From positions 186,001 to 250,000 of the forward strand of contig CATOSD010000001.1 of NCBI GenBank assembly GCA_951812395.1: a DNA stretch of 64,000 nucleotides. The letters are read 5' to 3'. Positions 18,411 through 27,533 of the stretch are shown here, in pieces. This DNA comes from an uncultured Dehalococcoidia bacterium (GTDB lineage Bacteria; Chloroflexota; Dehalococcoidia; Lucifugimonadales; CATOSD01). A program made the translations under genes and the position numbers. Under the pieces are notes generated by a model. It was given only the letters and a program-made list of their open reading frames with translations. It was not told the origin of the DNA and searched no databases. How positions within the stretch are numbered: position 1 is the stretch's first letter; each line of letters begins with the position of its first letter.

Positions 18411-20009
18411 TTACGCGTCGATGAGCACTCCCGGATTGAGCACGCCGTTCGGATCAACCGCGCGCTTGGCGGCGCGCAGCGCCATGGCGAACGGCTCGGG
18501 CCGCTGCTGGTCGTACCAGGGGCGGTGCTGCCGGCCCACGGCGTGGTGGTGGGTGATCGTCCCGCCAGCCTTCATGATGGCGTCGGACGCCGCCTTCTTG
18601 ACGTCGGCCATCTGCTGGGCCGTGCAGCCGGCCCGGTACAGCCCGGCGAACGTGTAGTACGGCGCGGGGCCGTCGGGGTACACGTGGGTGAAGCGGCAGT
18701 TCAGCGTTCCGCCGCCGCACACCTCGGTCAGCGCGCGCATCGTCGCCTCCCGCACCTCGTCATCGAAGTCGGGCCAACGGTCCCACGTGATGGCGGTTTC
18801 GAAGGTGCCGCTCACCATCCCCAGGCCGTCGGTCAGACCGCCCCCGATGTTGATGAACGAGTTGCGCCACGCCCCGGCGGCGCCGCTCCTTCCGGTAGGC
18901 GTGCCCGTGCCGTCGGAGATCTCGATTTCGGCATTGTCGACCTCGCCGCCCGCGCCACGGGCGATTTGGATTGCCATTCGCATCGGCCACTCCTGCGGCG
19001 TCTCGGCGGACTCGAACCCGATTATCAACAGCGCGCGCGTGCCGTCCAACCCGGCGCCGTCGCGCGTCAATTCGGGGTCGAGCAGCCGCAGGTTGGCGGG
19101 CCACAGCTTGGCCTGGGCGATCTGGCGGGTCGCCTCGTAGCCGGCCTCCCATGAGGGCAGCAGTACCCCCGCGGTGGCCCTGAAGACGGGCCGCTTCTGT
19201 ATGCGCACCCAGGACTCGGTGATGATGCCCAGAATCCCCTCACTTCCGATGGCGAGGCGGTCGGGGCTGGGCCCCGCGCCGCTGCCCGGCAAGCGGCGGG
19301 ATTCCCACCAGCCGGCCGGCGTGAGCATCCTCACGGACTCCACGAAGTCGTCTATGTGGGTGTGGTTGGTGGCGTAGTGGCCGCCAGAGCGTGTGGCAAT
19401 CCATCCCCCCAGGGTGGAGCCGGTGAAGCTCTGCGGAAAGTGGCGCAGGGTGAACCCGCTGGGCCTGAGCTGGTCTTCGAGGGCAGGGCCGAAGACACCC
19501 GCCTGTATGCGCGCCGCCCTGGACACGTCGTCGATCTCCAAGACCCTGTCGAACCGGCTCATGTCGATGGTCACTATGCCGTCGTAGCCCTCCGGTGGCG
19601 TGACCCCTTCCACCACAGAGGATCCGCCCCCATAGGGTATGGTGGCGTATCCGCCGTTCGAGCACCAGTCCAGGCAGGCCTCCAGCTCGCTGTCGTTGGC
19701 GGGATAGGCCACCACGTCAGGAGGGTTGGGGAACTCGCCGAACACGGCGCGCTCCTTGTCCGCGCCGTAGGAGTGGGCGGCACGCTCGTGGTTGTCGGTG
19801 AAGCAGAAGGCGGCGATGGAGTCCGGGGGCGCGATTCGGGGCGCGCGCAGTTTCAGGTCGCGCGCCCGTGGGATTGGTGGGCACGCGAGCGACACGCCCA
19901 GCTTTTCGGAGAGCCGTTTCGCATACTCGGCGCGCTGTGCGTCGGAGGGCTCATCGGCCTCCAGTCCCCAAGTCCAGATGCTGCGTTTCGGCAGTGTGGG
20001 TGAGGCCAC
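18411..20009 (-). CDS. FAD-binding oxidase, alkyldihydroxyacetonephosphate synthase-like
   Basis: The start chosen is GTG at 20009, which has AGGAG eight bases upstream; a longer frame reaches 20057. About 532 residues. The FAD-binding (PCMH/VAO type) domain shows IPYGGGSSVVEG, FPQSFTGSTLGGWIATRSGG and IGSEGILGIIT. The C-terminal cap domain ends with THHHAVGRQHR, close to the AGPS active-site His cluster, and NPGVL. AGPS makes ether-lipid precursors, and bacterial relatives oxidise varied hydroxy acids, so the substrate is uncertain. It stands alone, convergent with the ABC ATPases. Confidence 0.85.
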   Translation of the reverse strand: MASPTLPKRSIWTWGLEADEPSDAQRAEYAKRLSEKLGVSLACPPIPRARDLKLRAPRIAPPDSIAAFCFTDNHERAAHSYGADKERAVFGEFPNPPDVVAYPANDSELEACLDWCSNGGYATIPYGGGSSVVEGVTPPEGYDGIVTIDMSRFDRVLEIDDVSRAARIQAGVFGPALEDQLRPSGFTLRHFPQSFTGSTLGGWIATRSGGHYATNHTHIDDFVESVRMLTPAGWWESRRLPGSGAGPSPDRLAIGSEGILGIITESWVRIQKRPVFRATAGVLLPSWEAGYEATRQIAQAKLWPANLRLLDPELTRDGAGLDGTRALLIIGFESAETPQEWPMRMAIQIARGAGGEVDNAEIEISDGTGTPTGRSGAAGAWRNSFINIGGGLTDGLGMVSGTFETAITWDRWPDFDDEVREATMRALTEVCGGGTLNCRFTHVYPDGPAPYYTFAGLYRAGCTAQQMADVKKAASDAIMKAGGTITHHHAVGRQHRPWYDQQRPEPFAMALRAAKRAVDPNGVLNPGVLIDA

Positions 20010-20088
20010 GTGTGTGCTCCTGTACGCTCGTCGAGTCCGGTGCGGGTGGGAGTTCATTGTAACACCGTGGGAAGGCAGGCAAACGCAG

Positions 20089-20114
20089 AGGGGCGGGCCC
20101 GAAGACCCGCCCCT
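20089..20114 (-). terminator. Hairpin between ftsZ and the AGPS-like gene
   Basis: Perfect 9-bp inverted repeat AGGGGCGGG/CCCGCCCCT with an 8-base loop, 43 bp after the ftsZ stop. The T-run is weak, so it may only protect the 3' end. Confidence 0.5.
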
Positions 20115-20156
20115 GCTATGGCGATGGCGATGTAGGGCGCCGTCGCCCCTGAACGT

Positions 20157-21281
20157 CTACTGCATGTTGATGCGCGAAGGGTCGAGCCTGCGCACCATGG
20201 TGTGCCTCCGAAGGACCGGCGGGAGATCGATCCGCAGAAAGTCCGGGATGTTCTTGTGGTCGTCGTCTTGAGGCAGCGCCTCCTGCAGCAGGTCCTTGAG
20301 CTGCTCATCGCGGTCGAAGGCGAGCTCGCCGCTCGAGAAGCCCGTCGCTATGATGGTGAGCTTGATCTCGTTCTCCATCTTGGAGTCGGTCGCCATGCCG
20401 AAGATGATGTTGGCTTCAGGGTCCACCTTGCGCTGGATGACCTCGGCGGCTTCGTGCAGCTCCATGAGCTTCAGGTCGCTGCCACCCGTTATGTTGAAGA
20501 GCACGCCTCGGGCGCCATCTATCGAAACGTCCAGCAGGGGGTTGGAAATGGCGCGCTGAGCAGCCTCGCGGGCCCTGTGCTCGCCAATTCCCCAGCCTAT
20601 GGACATCCACGCGGGGCCGGCGTCCTGCATGATGGCTTGGATGTCGGCGAAGTCGAGGTTGATCTCCCCGGGGACGGTGACGAGCTCGGCAATGGACTGA
20701 ACGCCCATGCGCAACACGTCATCGGCCATCTTGAATGCGTTCTCGGCGGTGATTTCTTCCTCGCAGATTACGCGAAGGCGCTCGTTGGGGATGGCCAGCA
20801 GGGTGTCGACGTGCTGCTTGAGGCGGTTGATGCCATCCTCGGCCACCTGCGCACGGCGCAGACCCTCGAACTCGAACGGGCGCGTCACCACGCCGACGGT
20901 CAGCGCTCCGGTCTCCTTGGCGAGTTGGGCCGCGACCGGCGCGGCTCCCGTGCCGGTGCCTCCGCCCATGCCCGCCGCAATGAACACCATATCGGCGTCG
21001 CACATGGCCTCGTACAGCTCTTCCCTACTCTCCTCGGCGGAGCGCATACCCAGGTCCGGGTTGCCGCCAACGCCCTTTCCTCCGGTGAGTTGCTCCCCGA
21101 CACGTATCCTAAGGGGCACGTCGCACAACTCGAGCGCCTGGTCGTCGGTGTTGACGACCATGTAATCCACGCCCGGAATACGCTCCCTGTACATCCTGGA
21201 GACGGCGTTCGAGCCACCCCCTCCTATGCCTACGACCTTTATCCGCGCCGCCGAATCGGGGTGCGTGTTGCTGACCGCCAT
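20157..21281 (-). CDS. ftsZ: Cell division GTPase FtsZ
   Basis: 374 residues. [10 protein letters not shown] at residues 18-27, tubulin signature GGGTGTG at 106-112, and the T7 loop [11 protein letters not shown]. It polymerises at mid-cell into the division ring. The C-terminal linker is very short, and the conserved FtsA-binding peptide appears as NIPDFLR at 344-350. It is followed by an unusual 24-residue basic extension ending [10 protein letters not shown]. Part of a minus-strand rsmH-ftsA-ftsZ cluster, 81 bp after ftsA. Confidence 0.97.
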   Translation of the reverse strand: MAVSNTHPDSAARIKVVGIGGGGSNAVSRMYRERIPGVDYMVVNTDDQALELCDVPLRIRVGEQLTGGKGVGGNPDLGMRSAEESREELYEAMCDADMVFIAAGMGGGTGTGAAPVAAQLAKETGALTVGVVTRPFEFEGLRRAQVAEDGINRLKQHVDTLLAIPNERLRVICEEEITAENAFKMADDVLRMGVQSIAELVTVPGEINLDFADIQAIMQDAGPAWMSIGWGIGEHRAREAAQRAISNPLLDVSIDGARGVLFNITGGSDLKLMELHEAAEVIQRKVDPEANIIFGMATDSKMENEIKLTIIATGFSSGELAFDRDEQLKDLLQEALPQDDDHKNIPDFLRIDLPPVLRRHTMVRRLDPSRINMQ

Positions 21282-21362
21282 TATGTCCCTCCCTTTTTGT
21301 TGCGCCTTGTTGCTGCTTTAGCTAGTGGCATCCGTTTCAGTTTCGCGGCTTCAGGTTTTTCA

Positions 21363-22658
21363 TCAGTTCCTCAAAGCCTTGAACGGCCTGGCGAAAATGG
21401 ACGTTGCCCCATTCTTGCCCCTGGAGCCGTTCGCTTTGCCGTTGCCATTGGTATGAGAAGCGCCGTTGCTGAGGGCGCCGTTGGTGTGAACGCCATTCGG
21501 CGCGGGGGAATCGGCCTTGTCCGTCGCCCAGAGCAGTATGCCCGCGCTGGTGGAGAAGGACGGCGCCTTCAGGTCGTCCGGCATTACAATGTTGCCGTTC
21601 GGCGAGCCGATTCGTATATTCGGAGTGACCACCCTGCCCATGAGATCAAGCATCCCTGGCATAAGCGAAGCTCCGCCGGTAAGCACGACCCTCGAGTGGG
21701 ACGTATTGCGGATGCCCGCCTCCCTCTGCTTCATCTTGATAATCTCTGCCAGCTCCAACGCGCGTTCCCGCGTGAGCTGGCAGATGTCGTGCAGATACAC
21801 CTTTCGTTCTCTCGCCGGCCCGAGCACCTGGAGCGTGATCTCTTCGTGGGCCGGAATGCCTTCGGGTTCCGTGTGGGCGTAGTTCAGCTTCACGCTCTCG
21901 GCCGTCGAGTACGACGTGTCGTAGATGAGCGCGATGTCGTTCGTGAACTGGTAGCCGCCTACGCCGATCGCCGAGGTATAGCGTGGTAGTCCGTCGTCGA
22001 ACACCACCATGTCAGTGGTGCCGCCGCCGATGTCCACCAGAGTGACTACACCCTGCCGCTCGTGCGGGTGCAGCACGGCGCGCCCGCTCGCCAGCGGCTC
22101 TAGCACCAGCCCATCCACCTCTATCTCAGCCTGGCGAACCGAGTTCACCAGCATGTCGACCAGCCACTTGGCGCCCGAAATGACGTGTGTGGTCACGTCG
22201 ATGCTCTGGGTGTGCATGCCGATAGGGCTGATAATGCCGGGGTTCCCGTCCAACGCGTAGCTCGTAGAGAGCGCGTGGATGATGGTCCGGCCCGGGGCCT
22301 CGGCGGCCTGGGCCACCTTCAGCGGCACGAGCTCCATGTCATCGCTGGAGATCACGCCCTTCTGTCCCACCCAGTCCATGGTGTCCGTTCGATTCGCGAA
22401 TTCGATGTGAGCCCCGGTGACCCCAACGTATGCCGACCTTATAGCGACGCCGGCCTGGTTCTGAGCATCCGCCACCGCCATGCGTATCGCCGTGGCGGTG
22501 GCCTCCCTGTCGGCGATAATGCCTTTCTTGAGCCCTTCGCACGGCACGACGCTATACGCCAAGACTTCGGGATCTGCAGAGCCGTCCTTGACTCCGGCGA
22601 TGACGCAGACTTTGGTGGTACCCACATCGATCGCGGTTATCAGCCTTGCGTTTGCCAT
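21363..22658 (-). CDS. ftsA: Cell division protein FtsA (actin-like)
   Basis: 431 residues. The actin/HSP70-like phosphate-1 motif is IDVGTTKVCVI, phosphate-2 is VDIGGGTTDMVVF and the adenosine motif is VVLTGGASLMPG. The C-terminus ends in a short amphipathic basic helix (IFARPFKALRN) after a long Asn/Gly-rich linker, matching the FtsA membrane-targeting sequence. It tethers FtsZ to the membrane. ATG 22658 follows rsmH by 50 bp. Confidence 0.96.
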   Translation of the reverse strand: MANARLITAIDVGTTKVCVIAGVKDGSADPEVLAYSVVPCEGLKKGIIADREATATAIRMAVADAQNQAGVAIRSAYVGVTGAHIEFANRTDTMDWVGQKGVISSDDMELVPLKVAQAAEAPGRTIIHALSTSYALDGNPGIISPIGMHTQSIDVTTHVISGAKWLVDMLVNSVRQAEIEVDGLVLEPLASGRAVLHPHERQGVVTLVDIGGGTTDMVVFDDGLPRYTSAIGVGGYQFTNDIALIYDTSYSTAESVKLNYAHTEPEGIPAHEEITLQVLGPARERKVYLHDICQLTRERALELAEIIKMKQREAGIRNTSHSRVVLTGGASLMPGMLDLMGRVVTPNIRIGSPNGNIVMPDDLKAPSFSTSAGILLWATDKADSPAPNGVHTNGALSNGASHTNGNGKANGSRGKNGATSIFARPFKALRN

Positions 22659-22708
22659 GTGTTCCTTACCTCTATGCCGGATTGTGGGATTTTATGGTTG
22701 CTTAGGCG

Positions 22709-23638
22709 TTATATCTTTTGGGCAACGCGCAATCGCGCGCTTCTGCTCCGGGGGTTGGCCTTCACCTCATCGGACGAAGGCCTGACCACCCTTCGGCTCA
22801 CCAGCGTCAGCCTGGCGGAATGTCCGCAAACACATTGCGGCATCGCCGGCGGGCAAACACAGTCGGCCGCCTCACGGCCCAGGGTGCGCTTGACCAGCCG
22901 GTCTTCGAGCGAGTGGTAGCTTATGGCCACGAGCCTGCCGCCCGGGCCCAGAACCTCGATCGCCTGTTCCAGTCCTTGTTCCAGGTTCTCCAACTCCCCA
23001 TTCACATGCATTCGCAGCGCCTGAAATGTGCGGGTGGCGGGATGTGCCCTGCTTCTGCGGGGTCTCCCCTTGGCCATCGCCACCACTCTCGCCAGCTCGG
23101 TGGTGGTCTCGATTGGCCTGTTGCGAACTATCGCGCCGGCTATTCGCCTCGACGCGCGCTCCTCACCGAGCCCGAATATGATGCCCGCGAGCGCGGCCTC
23201 GGCGTAGGTGTTTACCACGTCGTAGGCCGACTCCCCCGTGCCGGGGTCGAAACGCATATCCAGCCGCGCCTCCCTCAGAAAGCTGAACCCCCTGCTCGGA
23301 GTTTCAATCTGTCGCGACGAGAAGCCCAGGTCGAAGAGAACTCCGTCCGCGCCCAGGAACCCGTGTTCCCGCGCTACATCCGCAACGTTCGCGAAATTGG
23401 CCTCCGCCAACGCCGCCCCGGAACCGAAAGAAGCCAGTTCGTGGCTCGCTGCCTCGATCGCATCCGCATCCAGGTCCAGTCCCAGAATGCGCGGACTCGG
23501 CTCGGCGGCGGTGAGAATGGCCCGCGAGTGTCCGCCATCCCCAATGTTGCAGTCGACGTACCTGCCCCCGGGCTTCACCCCGAGAGCATTCACGACCTCC
23601 CGCTCCATTACCGGCGTATGAACTCGCTTCCATGCCAT
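22709..23638 (-). CDS. rsmH: 16S rRNA (cytosine1402-N4)-methyltransferase RsmH (MraW)
   Basis: 309 residues, normal length. HTPVMEREVVNAL at the N-terminus, SAM-binding DCNIGDGGHSRAIL, FDLGFSSRQIE, and SYHSLEDRLVKRTL near the C-terminus. It is first in the cluster with ftsA and ftsZ; in most bacteria this gene heads the dcw cluster, but no ftsL, ftsI or mur genes follow here. Confidence 0.96.
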   Translation of the reverse strand: MAWKRVHTPVMEREVVNALGVKPGGRYVDCNIGDGGHSRAILTAAEPSPRILGLDLDADAIEAASHELASFGSGAALAEANFANVADVAREHGFLGADGVLFDLGFSSRQIETPSRGFSFLREARLDMRFDPGTGESAYDVVNTYAEAALAGIIFGLGEERASRRIAGAIVRNRPIETTTELARVVAMAKGRPRRSRAHPATRTFQALRMHVNGELENLEQGLEQAIEVLGPGGRLVAISYHSLEDRLVKRTLGREAADCVCPPAMPQCVCGHSARLTLVSRRVVRPSSDEVKANPRSRSARLRVAQKI

Positions 23639-23858
23639 TCCGCGGGGCCGCTCCCGCCTTGCTGATCCGGCCCGGACCGGCGCCTCACTTCCCCGCGAAC
23701 ACGGTCCACCGGCTGTATCTAGACAATCGTGGTAAGATTGAGACTACCCGATACACTCCAGCAGCTTGGGCAAGAGTGTCACAGACGGACGCAGACGCTT
23801 GCAAGGCAAAATCGCCCTAGTTTTATACAGAGTATATTAATTTGTATAGCCGACTTTC

Positions 23859-23873
23859 AGGAGGCGGACAATC
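23859..23873 (+). promoter_or_regulatory. Ribosome binding site and ATC start of the MoaB/MogA-like gene
   Basis: A perfect AGGAGG at 23859-23864 sits 6 bases before ATC 23871-23873. An in-frame TAG at 23847 excludes any start further up. The first ATG (23955) would remove the conserved first strand TISDAGSRG. Confidence 0.6.
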
Positions 23874-24350
23874 TTCAAATACGCGATTCTCACCATCAGC
23901 GATGCGGGGTCCAGGGGCGAGCGCGCCGACACCAGCGGCGACACCATAGCCGAAATGATGGACGGCGAAACGTTCGAGTTGGGCCTGCGCGGCATAGTGC
24001 CGGACGAGCGCGACCAGATAGCGCGGCGGCTGAGCGAATGGTGCGACTCCGAAGAGCTGGACCTGTTGCTCACGACCGGCGGCACCGGCCTGGGGCCGAG
24101 GGACGTCACGCCGGAGGCCACGCGGCAAGTGCTCGACGTGGAGGCCCCGGGCATAGCCGAGGCCATGCGGGCGCAGACGCTCGCCAGCACGCCCCTGGCG
24201 ATGCTCAGCCGGTCCACCTCGGGCGTGCGCTCCGGCTGCCTCATCGTCAACCTGCCGGGAAGCCCCAAGGCGGTGCGCGAGTGCCTGGGAGTGGCGTTGC
24301 CGGCGCTGCCCCACGCCCTGGAAATGGTCAAGGGATGGCGGACGCACTAG
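23871..24350 (+). CDS. Molybdopterin adenylyltransferase-like protein (MogA/MoaB family)
   Basis: About 160 residues. [20 protein letters not shown] at the N-terminus, [19 protein letters not shown] in the middle and [15 protein letters not shown] near the end are family hallmarks. It adenylylates molybdopterin before metal insertion, or acts in cofactor assembly as MoaB. The window also encodes a molybdopterin oxidoreductase (29356-30999) that would need the cofactor. The start is apparently ATC, as no ATG, GTG or TTG is available in the required place. The 3' end overlaps trmD by 16 bp. Confidence 0.88.
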   Translation: MFKYAILTISDAGSRGERADTSGDTIAEMMDGETFELGLRGIVPDERDQIARRLSEWCDSEELDLLLTTGGTGLGPRDVTPEATRQVLDVEAPGIAEAMRAQTLASTPLAMLSRSTSGVRSGCLIVNLPGSPKAVRECLGVALPALPHALEMVKGWRTH

Positions 24351-25105
24351 CGGGCCCGACGCGCTTTCACGTTCTCACCATCTTCCCGACCATGTTCGTG
24401 AGCCCTTTTTCCGAGGGGATTATGGCCAGGGCCATCTCGAACGAACTCGTCGAGGTGCGCCCCCACGATATTCGCGACTACGCGCCGGACAGACACCGGA
24501 CCGTCGACGACTACCCGTTCGGGGGAGGTCCAGGGATGCTGATGAAGGCCGCGCCACTGTTCGACGCGGTAGAGGCGGCGCGCTCAACGGCCCGGAGCGC
24601 CGATTGTCCCGTGATTCTGCTGTCTCCCCAGGGCCGCCCCCTGACTCAGGCTGTGGTGGAGGAACTCACGCGCGTGCCCGAGATGGTGCTCGTGTGCGGG
24701 CGCTACGAGGGCGTGGACGAGCGCGTGAGGGACTACCTGGTCACGGACGAAATCAGCATTGGAGACTACGTACTGAGCGGCGGCGAGCTGGCCGCGATGG
24801 TGCTCATCGACGCGGTATCCCGCCTGCTGCCGGGCGTGGTCGGCTCGATAGAGTCCACCGAGGACGACAGCTTCACCACCGGGCTCATACAGCACCCGCA
24901 GTACACGAGGCCCGCCGAGTACAGGAGCTGGCGAGTGCCCGATACGCTGCTGTCGGGCAACCACGCCGAGATCGCCCGCTGGCGTAGGCGCGAGTCGCTG
25001 CGCAAGACGCTGCGCCGCCGGCCTGACCTGCTGGAGACCGCCGAGCTGACCGATGACGACGAGAAGTACCTGCACCAGTTGCGACAAGACCAGACCTTCC
25101 ATTAG
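24335..25105 (+). CDS. trmD: tRNA (guanine37-N1)-methyltransferase TrmD
   Basis: 256 residues from ATG 24335, inside the end of the preceding gene. [11 protein letters not shown], the knot motifs [22 protein letters not shown] and [15 protein letters not shown], then [10 protein letters not shown]. It methylates G37 of tRNAs reading CNN codons and prevents frameshifting. The usual neighbours rimM and rplS are not present. Confidence 0.96.
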   Translation: MADALAGPTRFHVLTIFPTMFVSPFSEGIMARAISNELVEVRPHDIRDYAPDRHRTVDDYPFGGGPGMLMKAAPLFDAVEAARSTARSADCPVILLSPQGRPLTQAVVEELTRVPEMVLVCGRYEGVDERVRDYLVTDEISIGDYVLSGGELAAMVLIDAVSRLLPGVVGSIESTEDDSFTTGLIQHPQYTRPAEYRSWRVPDTLLSGNHAEIARWRRRESLRKTLRRRPDLLETAELTDDDEKYLHQLRQDQTFH

Positions 25106-25144
25106 TCCCTTCCCCCTCGCAGAGGGAAGGTTAGGATGGGGGTG
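25106..25144 (+). repeat. CCTTCCCCC hairpin intergenic repeat, copy 2
   Basis: CCTTCCCCCTCGCAGAGGGAAGG followed by TTAGGATGGGGGTGA, immediately after the trmD stop. Confidence 0.85.
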
Positions 25145-25161
25145 AGTCAGGAGAAAGAAAC

Positions 25162-26058
25162 ATGAGAAACACAACCAGACTGCGCCAGATACTGAACGAC
25201 CCCGGGATCATCGTAGCGCCGGGCGCCTACGACTGCCTGACGGCGAAGATCATAGAACGCGAGGGTTTCCCCGCCGTGTACATGACCGGAGCCGGCACCT
25301 CCGTGAGCAGGCTTGGGATGCCGGACCTGGGCCTCGCATCCGTGTCCGAGATGGTCGCCAACGCCGCGGACATCGCCGCTTCGGTGAACGTGCCGCTCAT
25401 CGCGGACGCGGATACCGGCTACGGTGGCACGCTCAACGTGCGCCGCACCATTCGCCAGTACGAGCGCGCCGGAGTAGCCGCAGTCCACGTCGAAGATCAG
25501 GAGTCGCCCAAGCGCTGCGGCCACCTGGACGACAAGCGGGTGGTGTCCACCGAGGATATGGTGCGCAGGCTCCGCGCCGCGGTTGACGCTCGCACCGACG
25601 ACGATTTCGTGATCATCGCGCGCACCGACGCCCTCGCCGTCACCGACTGGGACGACACCATGTCGCGCTGCGAGGCCTACCTGGAGGCGGGCGCCGACGT
25701 ACTGTTCGTGGAGGCGCTCCGCACGCCGGAGCAGGCCGCACAGGTCGTCCGATCGTTCGACGTGCCCATGCTCTATAACTTCATCGAGACGGGCAAGTCG
25801 CCCCGTCTCTCCGCGTCCGAGCTGGAAGAGATGGGCTACAAGATAGTCATCTTCCCGGTCAGCGCCTTCACCATGGTCGGCGAAATGGTGACGCGCCTTA
25901 TGCGCGAGCTGAGGAAGCGCGGCACCACCGAGAGTATGCTCGACACCATGATGGACCTCGAGGAGTGCTTCGACATGGTGGGACTGCATGAGATGCTGTC
26001 GATCGACGCCGCCTACGCCGAGGGCGCTCCGGCGCACGCCGGCCAGGCCTCCGGCTAG
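25162..26058 (+). CDS. Isocitrate lyase/PEP mutase family protein
   Basis: 298 residues with the TIM-barrel motifs of the family: APGAYDCLTAKI, TGAGTSVSRLG, ADADTGYGG (metal-binding Asp), EDQESPKRCGH (catalytic loop Cys) and ARTDA. PKRCGH resembles the 2-methylisocitrate lyase/oxaloacetate decarboxylase branch. The exact substrate is not predictable; C-C bond lyase on a 2-oxo/2-hydroxy acid is likely. Its last 4 bp overlap the end of the convergent flavoprotein. Confidence 0.87.
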   Translation: MRNTTRLRQILNDPGIIVAPGAYDCLTAKIIEREGFPAVYMTGAGTSVSRLGMPDLGLASVSEMVANAADIAASVNVPLIADADTGYGGTLNVRRTIRQYERAGVAAVHVEDQESPKRCGHLDDKRVVSTEDMVRRLRAAVDARTDDDFVIIARTDALAVTDWDDTMSRCEAYLEAGADVLFVEALRTPEQAAQVVRSFDVPMLYNFIETGKSPRLSASELEEMGYKIVIFPVSAFTMVGEMVTRLMRELRKRGTTESMLDTMMDLEECFDMVGLHEMLSIDAAYAEGAPAHAGQASG

Positions 26059-27329
26059 GGGCTGCGCGGGGAGCTCCCGGCGCGGCGGGCGTACCCCGGA
26101 GCCTGCCCGCGCCCCAGCAGCACACCGGCGAGCCGCGCCAGCGACGGGGCCGCCAGCGGCCCCAGCGACAGCACCAGCGACCGGAACTCGCGGTTGCGCG
26201 CGGCGCGCAGTATCGTCTCGCTGTGCCAGTCGAACGAGAAGTCCCGCGCGCCCACCAGCTCGTCGCACATGCCGTCGCCCACCACGCGGGAGAGCAGCCG
26301 CTCGATCTGGCTGTCCGCCAGGGTGGAGTACAGGAGGCGGGCGAAGTAGCCCACACGCAGCTCCCTGCCCAGCAGCACCTTCCAGGCGCGCTCGTAGCCG
26401 GCCAGACGTCGCGCCGAGTAGTCGGCCGCGGCGAACGCCCCGCCGGCGGTATCCGCAGCGAGCTCGCCCGACAGCCGCGCGTAGTAGATGCCGCCGCCCG
26501 TGGTGGGCTTCACCTGTCCGGCGGCGTCACCGACCACCAGCACCCTGTCGGCAAACGTCCGAGGGGGCGGCCTGAGCGGTATGCCCCAGCTCCGCACGCG
26601 CCCGGCAACCCGGCGCACCCTTCCCTCACGCGAGAGGCAGCGCAGAAAGTCGTCCATGTGCCCGTTGAGCCGCTCTTGCGACATCAGCCCCGCCAGCGCG
26701 GTGGACTCGCCCGTCGGCACCAGCCAGCCGAACGACCCGGGCGCGATACTCCGTCCCAGGTACACCTCCGCGTCCACCAGGCCGTCCGCCTCCACCTCAA
26801 CCTGCGAACCGATCATCAGGTCGCGACGCCGTCCCCTTGGCAGTCCGGCCATGTCCATCAGCGGCGACCGGAAACCGCTCGCAATCACAAGCATCTGGCC
26901 GCGGAACCGGCCCACGCCCCGGCCCGAAGCGCCGCCGGTCGAAACCTCGACACCGCCCGGCCTGACCTCCACGCCGGTGACGCGGTCGCCCAGCCGGTAC
27001 TCGGCCCCTGCGTCCATGGCGCGCCGCGCGATGCCTGCGACGTATGCGGCACGGTCGATCACCGTCGCCTGCGGCTCGCCTCGCGCGATACGGTAGCGGT
27101 TGCCCGCGGGCGACACGACCGTCGCGGCGGCCGCCCGGTGGTGCACAACCGAGTTGTCGAGCGGAAAGCGGCGCACGCAGTCTATCCCGATGATGCCGGT
27201 GCACAGCTTGTCGCCGACTGCGCGCCGCCAGTCGAGCACGGCGACGTGGTGGCCGCTCTCGGCCAGCGAGAGGGCGGTCTGGTTACCGGCGGGCCCCGCG
27301 CCCACAACTATCGCGTCAAATGATTCCAT
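26055..27329 (-). CDS. Geranylgeranyl reductase family FAD-dependent oxidoreductase
   Basis: ATG 27329 is preceded by GGAAGGAAC, which decides against longer starts. 424 residues. Rossmann FAD motif GAGPAG at 10-15, DKLCTGIIG (the conserved Cys/Gly loop of this family), and VLVVGDAAGQVKPTTGGGIYYA, the hallmark GD motif. Such enzymes reduce isoprenoid double bonds in lipids, quinones or chlorophyll side chains. Which isoprenoid is reduced here is unknown. Confidence 0.88.
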   Translation of the reverse strand: MESFDAIVVGAGPAGNQTALSLAESGHHVAVLDWRRAVGDKLCTGIIGIDCVRRFPLDNSVVHHRAAAATVVSPAGNRYRIARGEPQATVIDRAAYVAGIARRAMDAGAEYRLGDRVTGVEVRPGGVEVSTGGASGRGVGRFRGQMLVIASGFRSPLMDMAGLPRGRRRDLMIGSQVEVEADGLVDAEVYLGRSIAPGSFGWLVPTGESTALAGLMSQERLNGHMDDFLRCLSREGRVRRVAGRVRSWGIPLRPPPRTFADRVLVVGDAAGQVKPTTGGGIYYARLSGELAADTAGGAFAAADYSARRLAGYERAWKVLLGRELRVGYFARLLYSTLADSQIERLLSRVVGDGMCDELVGARDFSFDWHSETILRAARNREFRSLVLSLGPLAAPSLARLAGVLLGRGQAPGYARRAGSSPRSP

Positions 27330-27342
27330 GTTCCTTCCGTAT

Positions 27343-27380
27343 TCCCTTCCTCCTCGATGGGGGAAGGTGAGGATGGGGGT
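27343..27380 (+). repeat. CCTTCCCCC hairpin intergenic repeat, copy 3 (variant)
   Basis: CCCTTCCTCCTCGATGGGGGAAGG then TGAGGATGGGGGTG, between divergent genes. The remainder of 27381-27533 holds the leader of the next gene. Confidence 0.7.
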
Positions 27381-27533
27381 GTCGGAGCGGACACAACCAA
27401 CACCCCCAATCACAGCACACTTGCGGGCCGTGAATCGGGCCGCATAGAATTATGGTGCGCGGCGGGGCGGGCCGCAACCCTGTACAACGCGGCACAATGC
27501 CGCAAATCTGTCCCAAACGCACAGGAGGCGCCG

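Noticed and set aside
20202..21989. 595-codon open frame on the plus strand across ftsZ and ftsA
   Set aside because: Antisense shadow of two certain genes on the minus strand, with no ribosome binding site and no homology-like motifs.
26223..27323. 366-codon plus-strand frame over the geranylgeranyl reductase-like gene
   Set aside because: Antisense shadow of a gene with clear FAD motifs.
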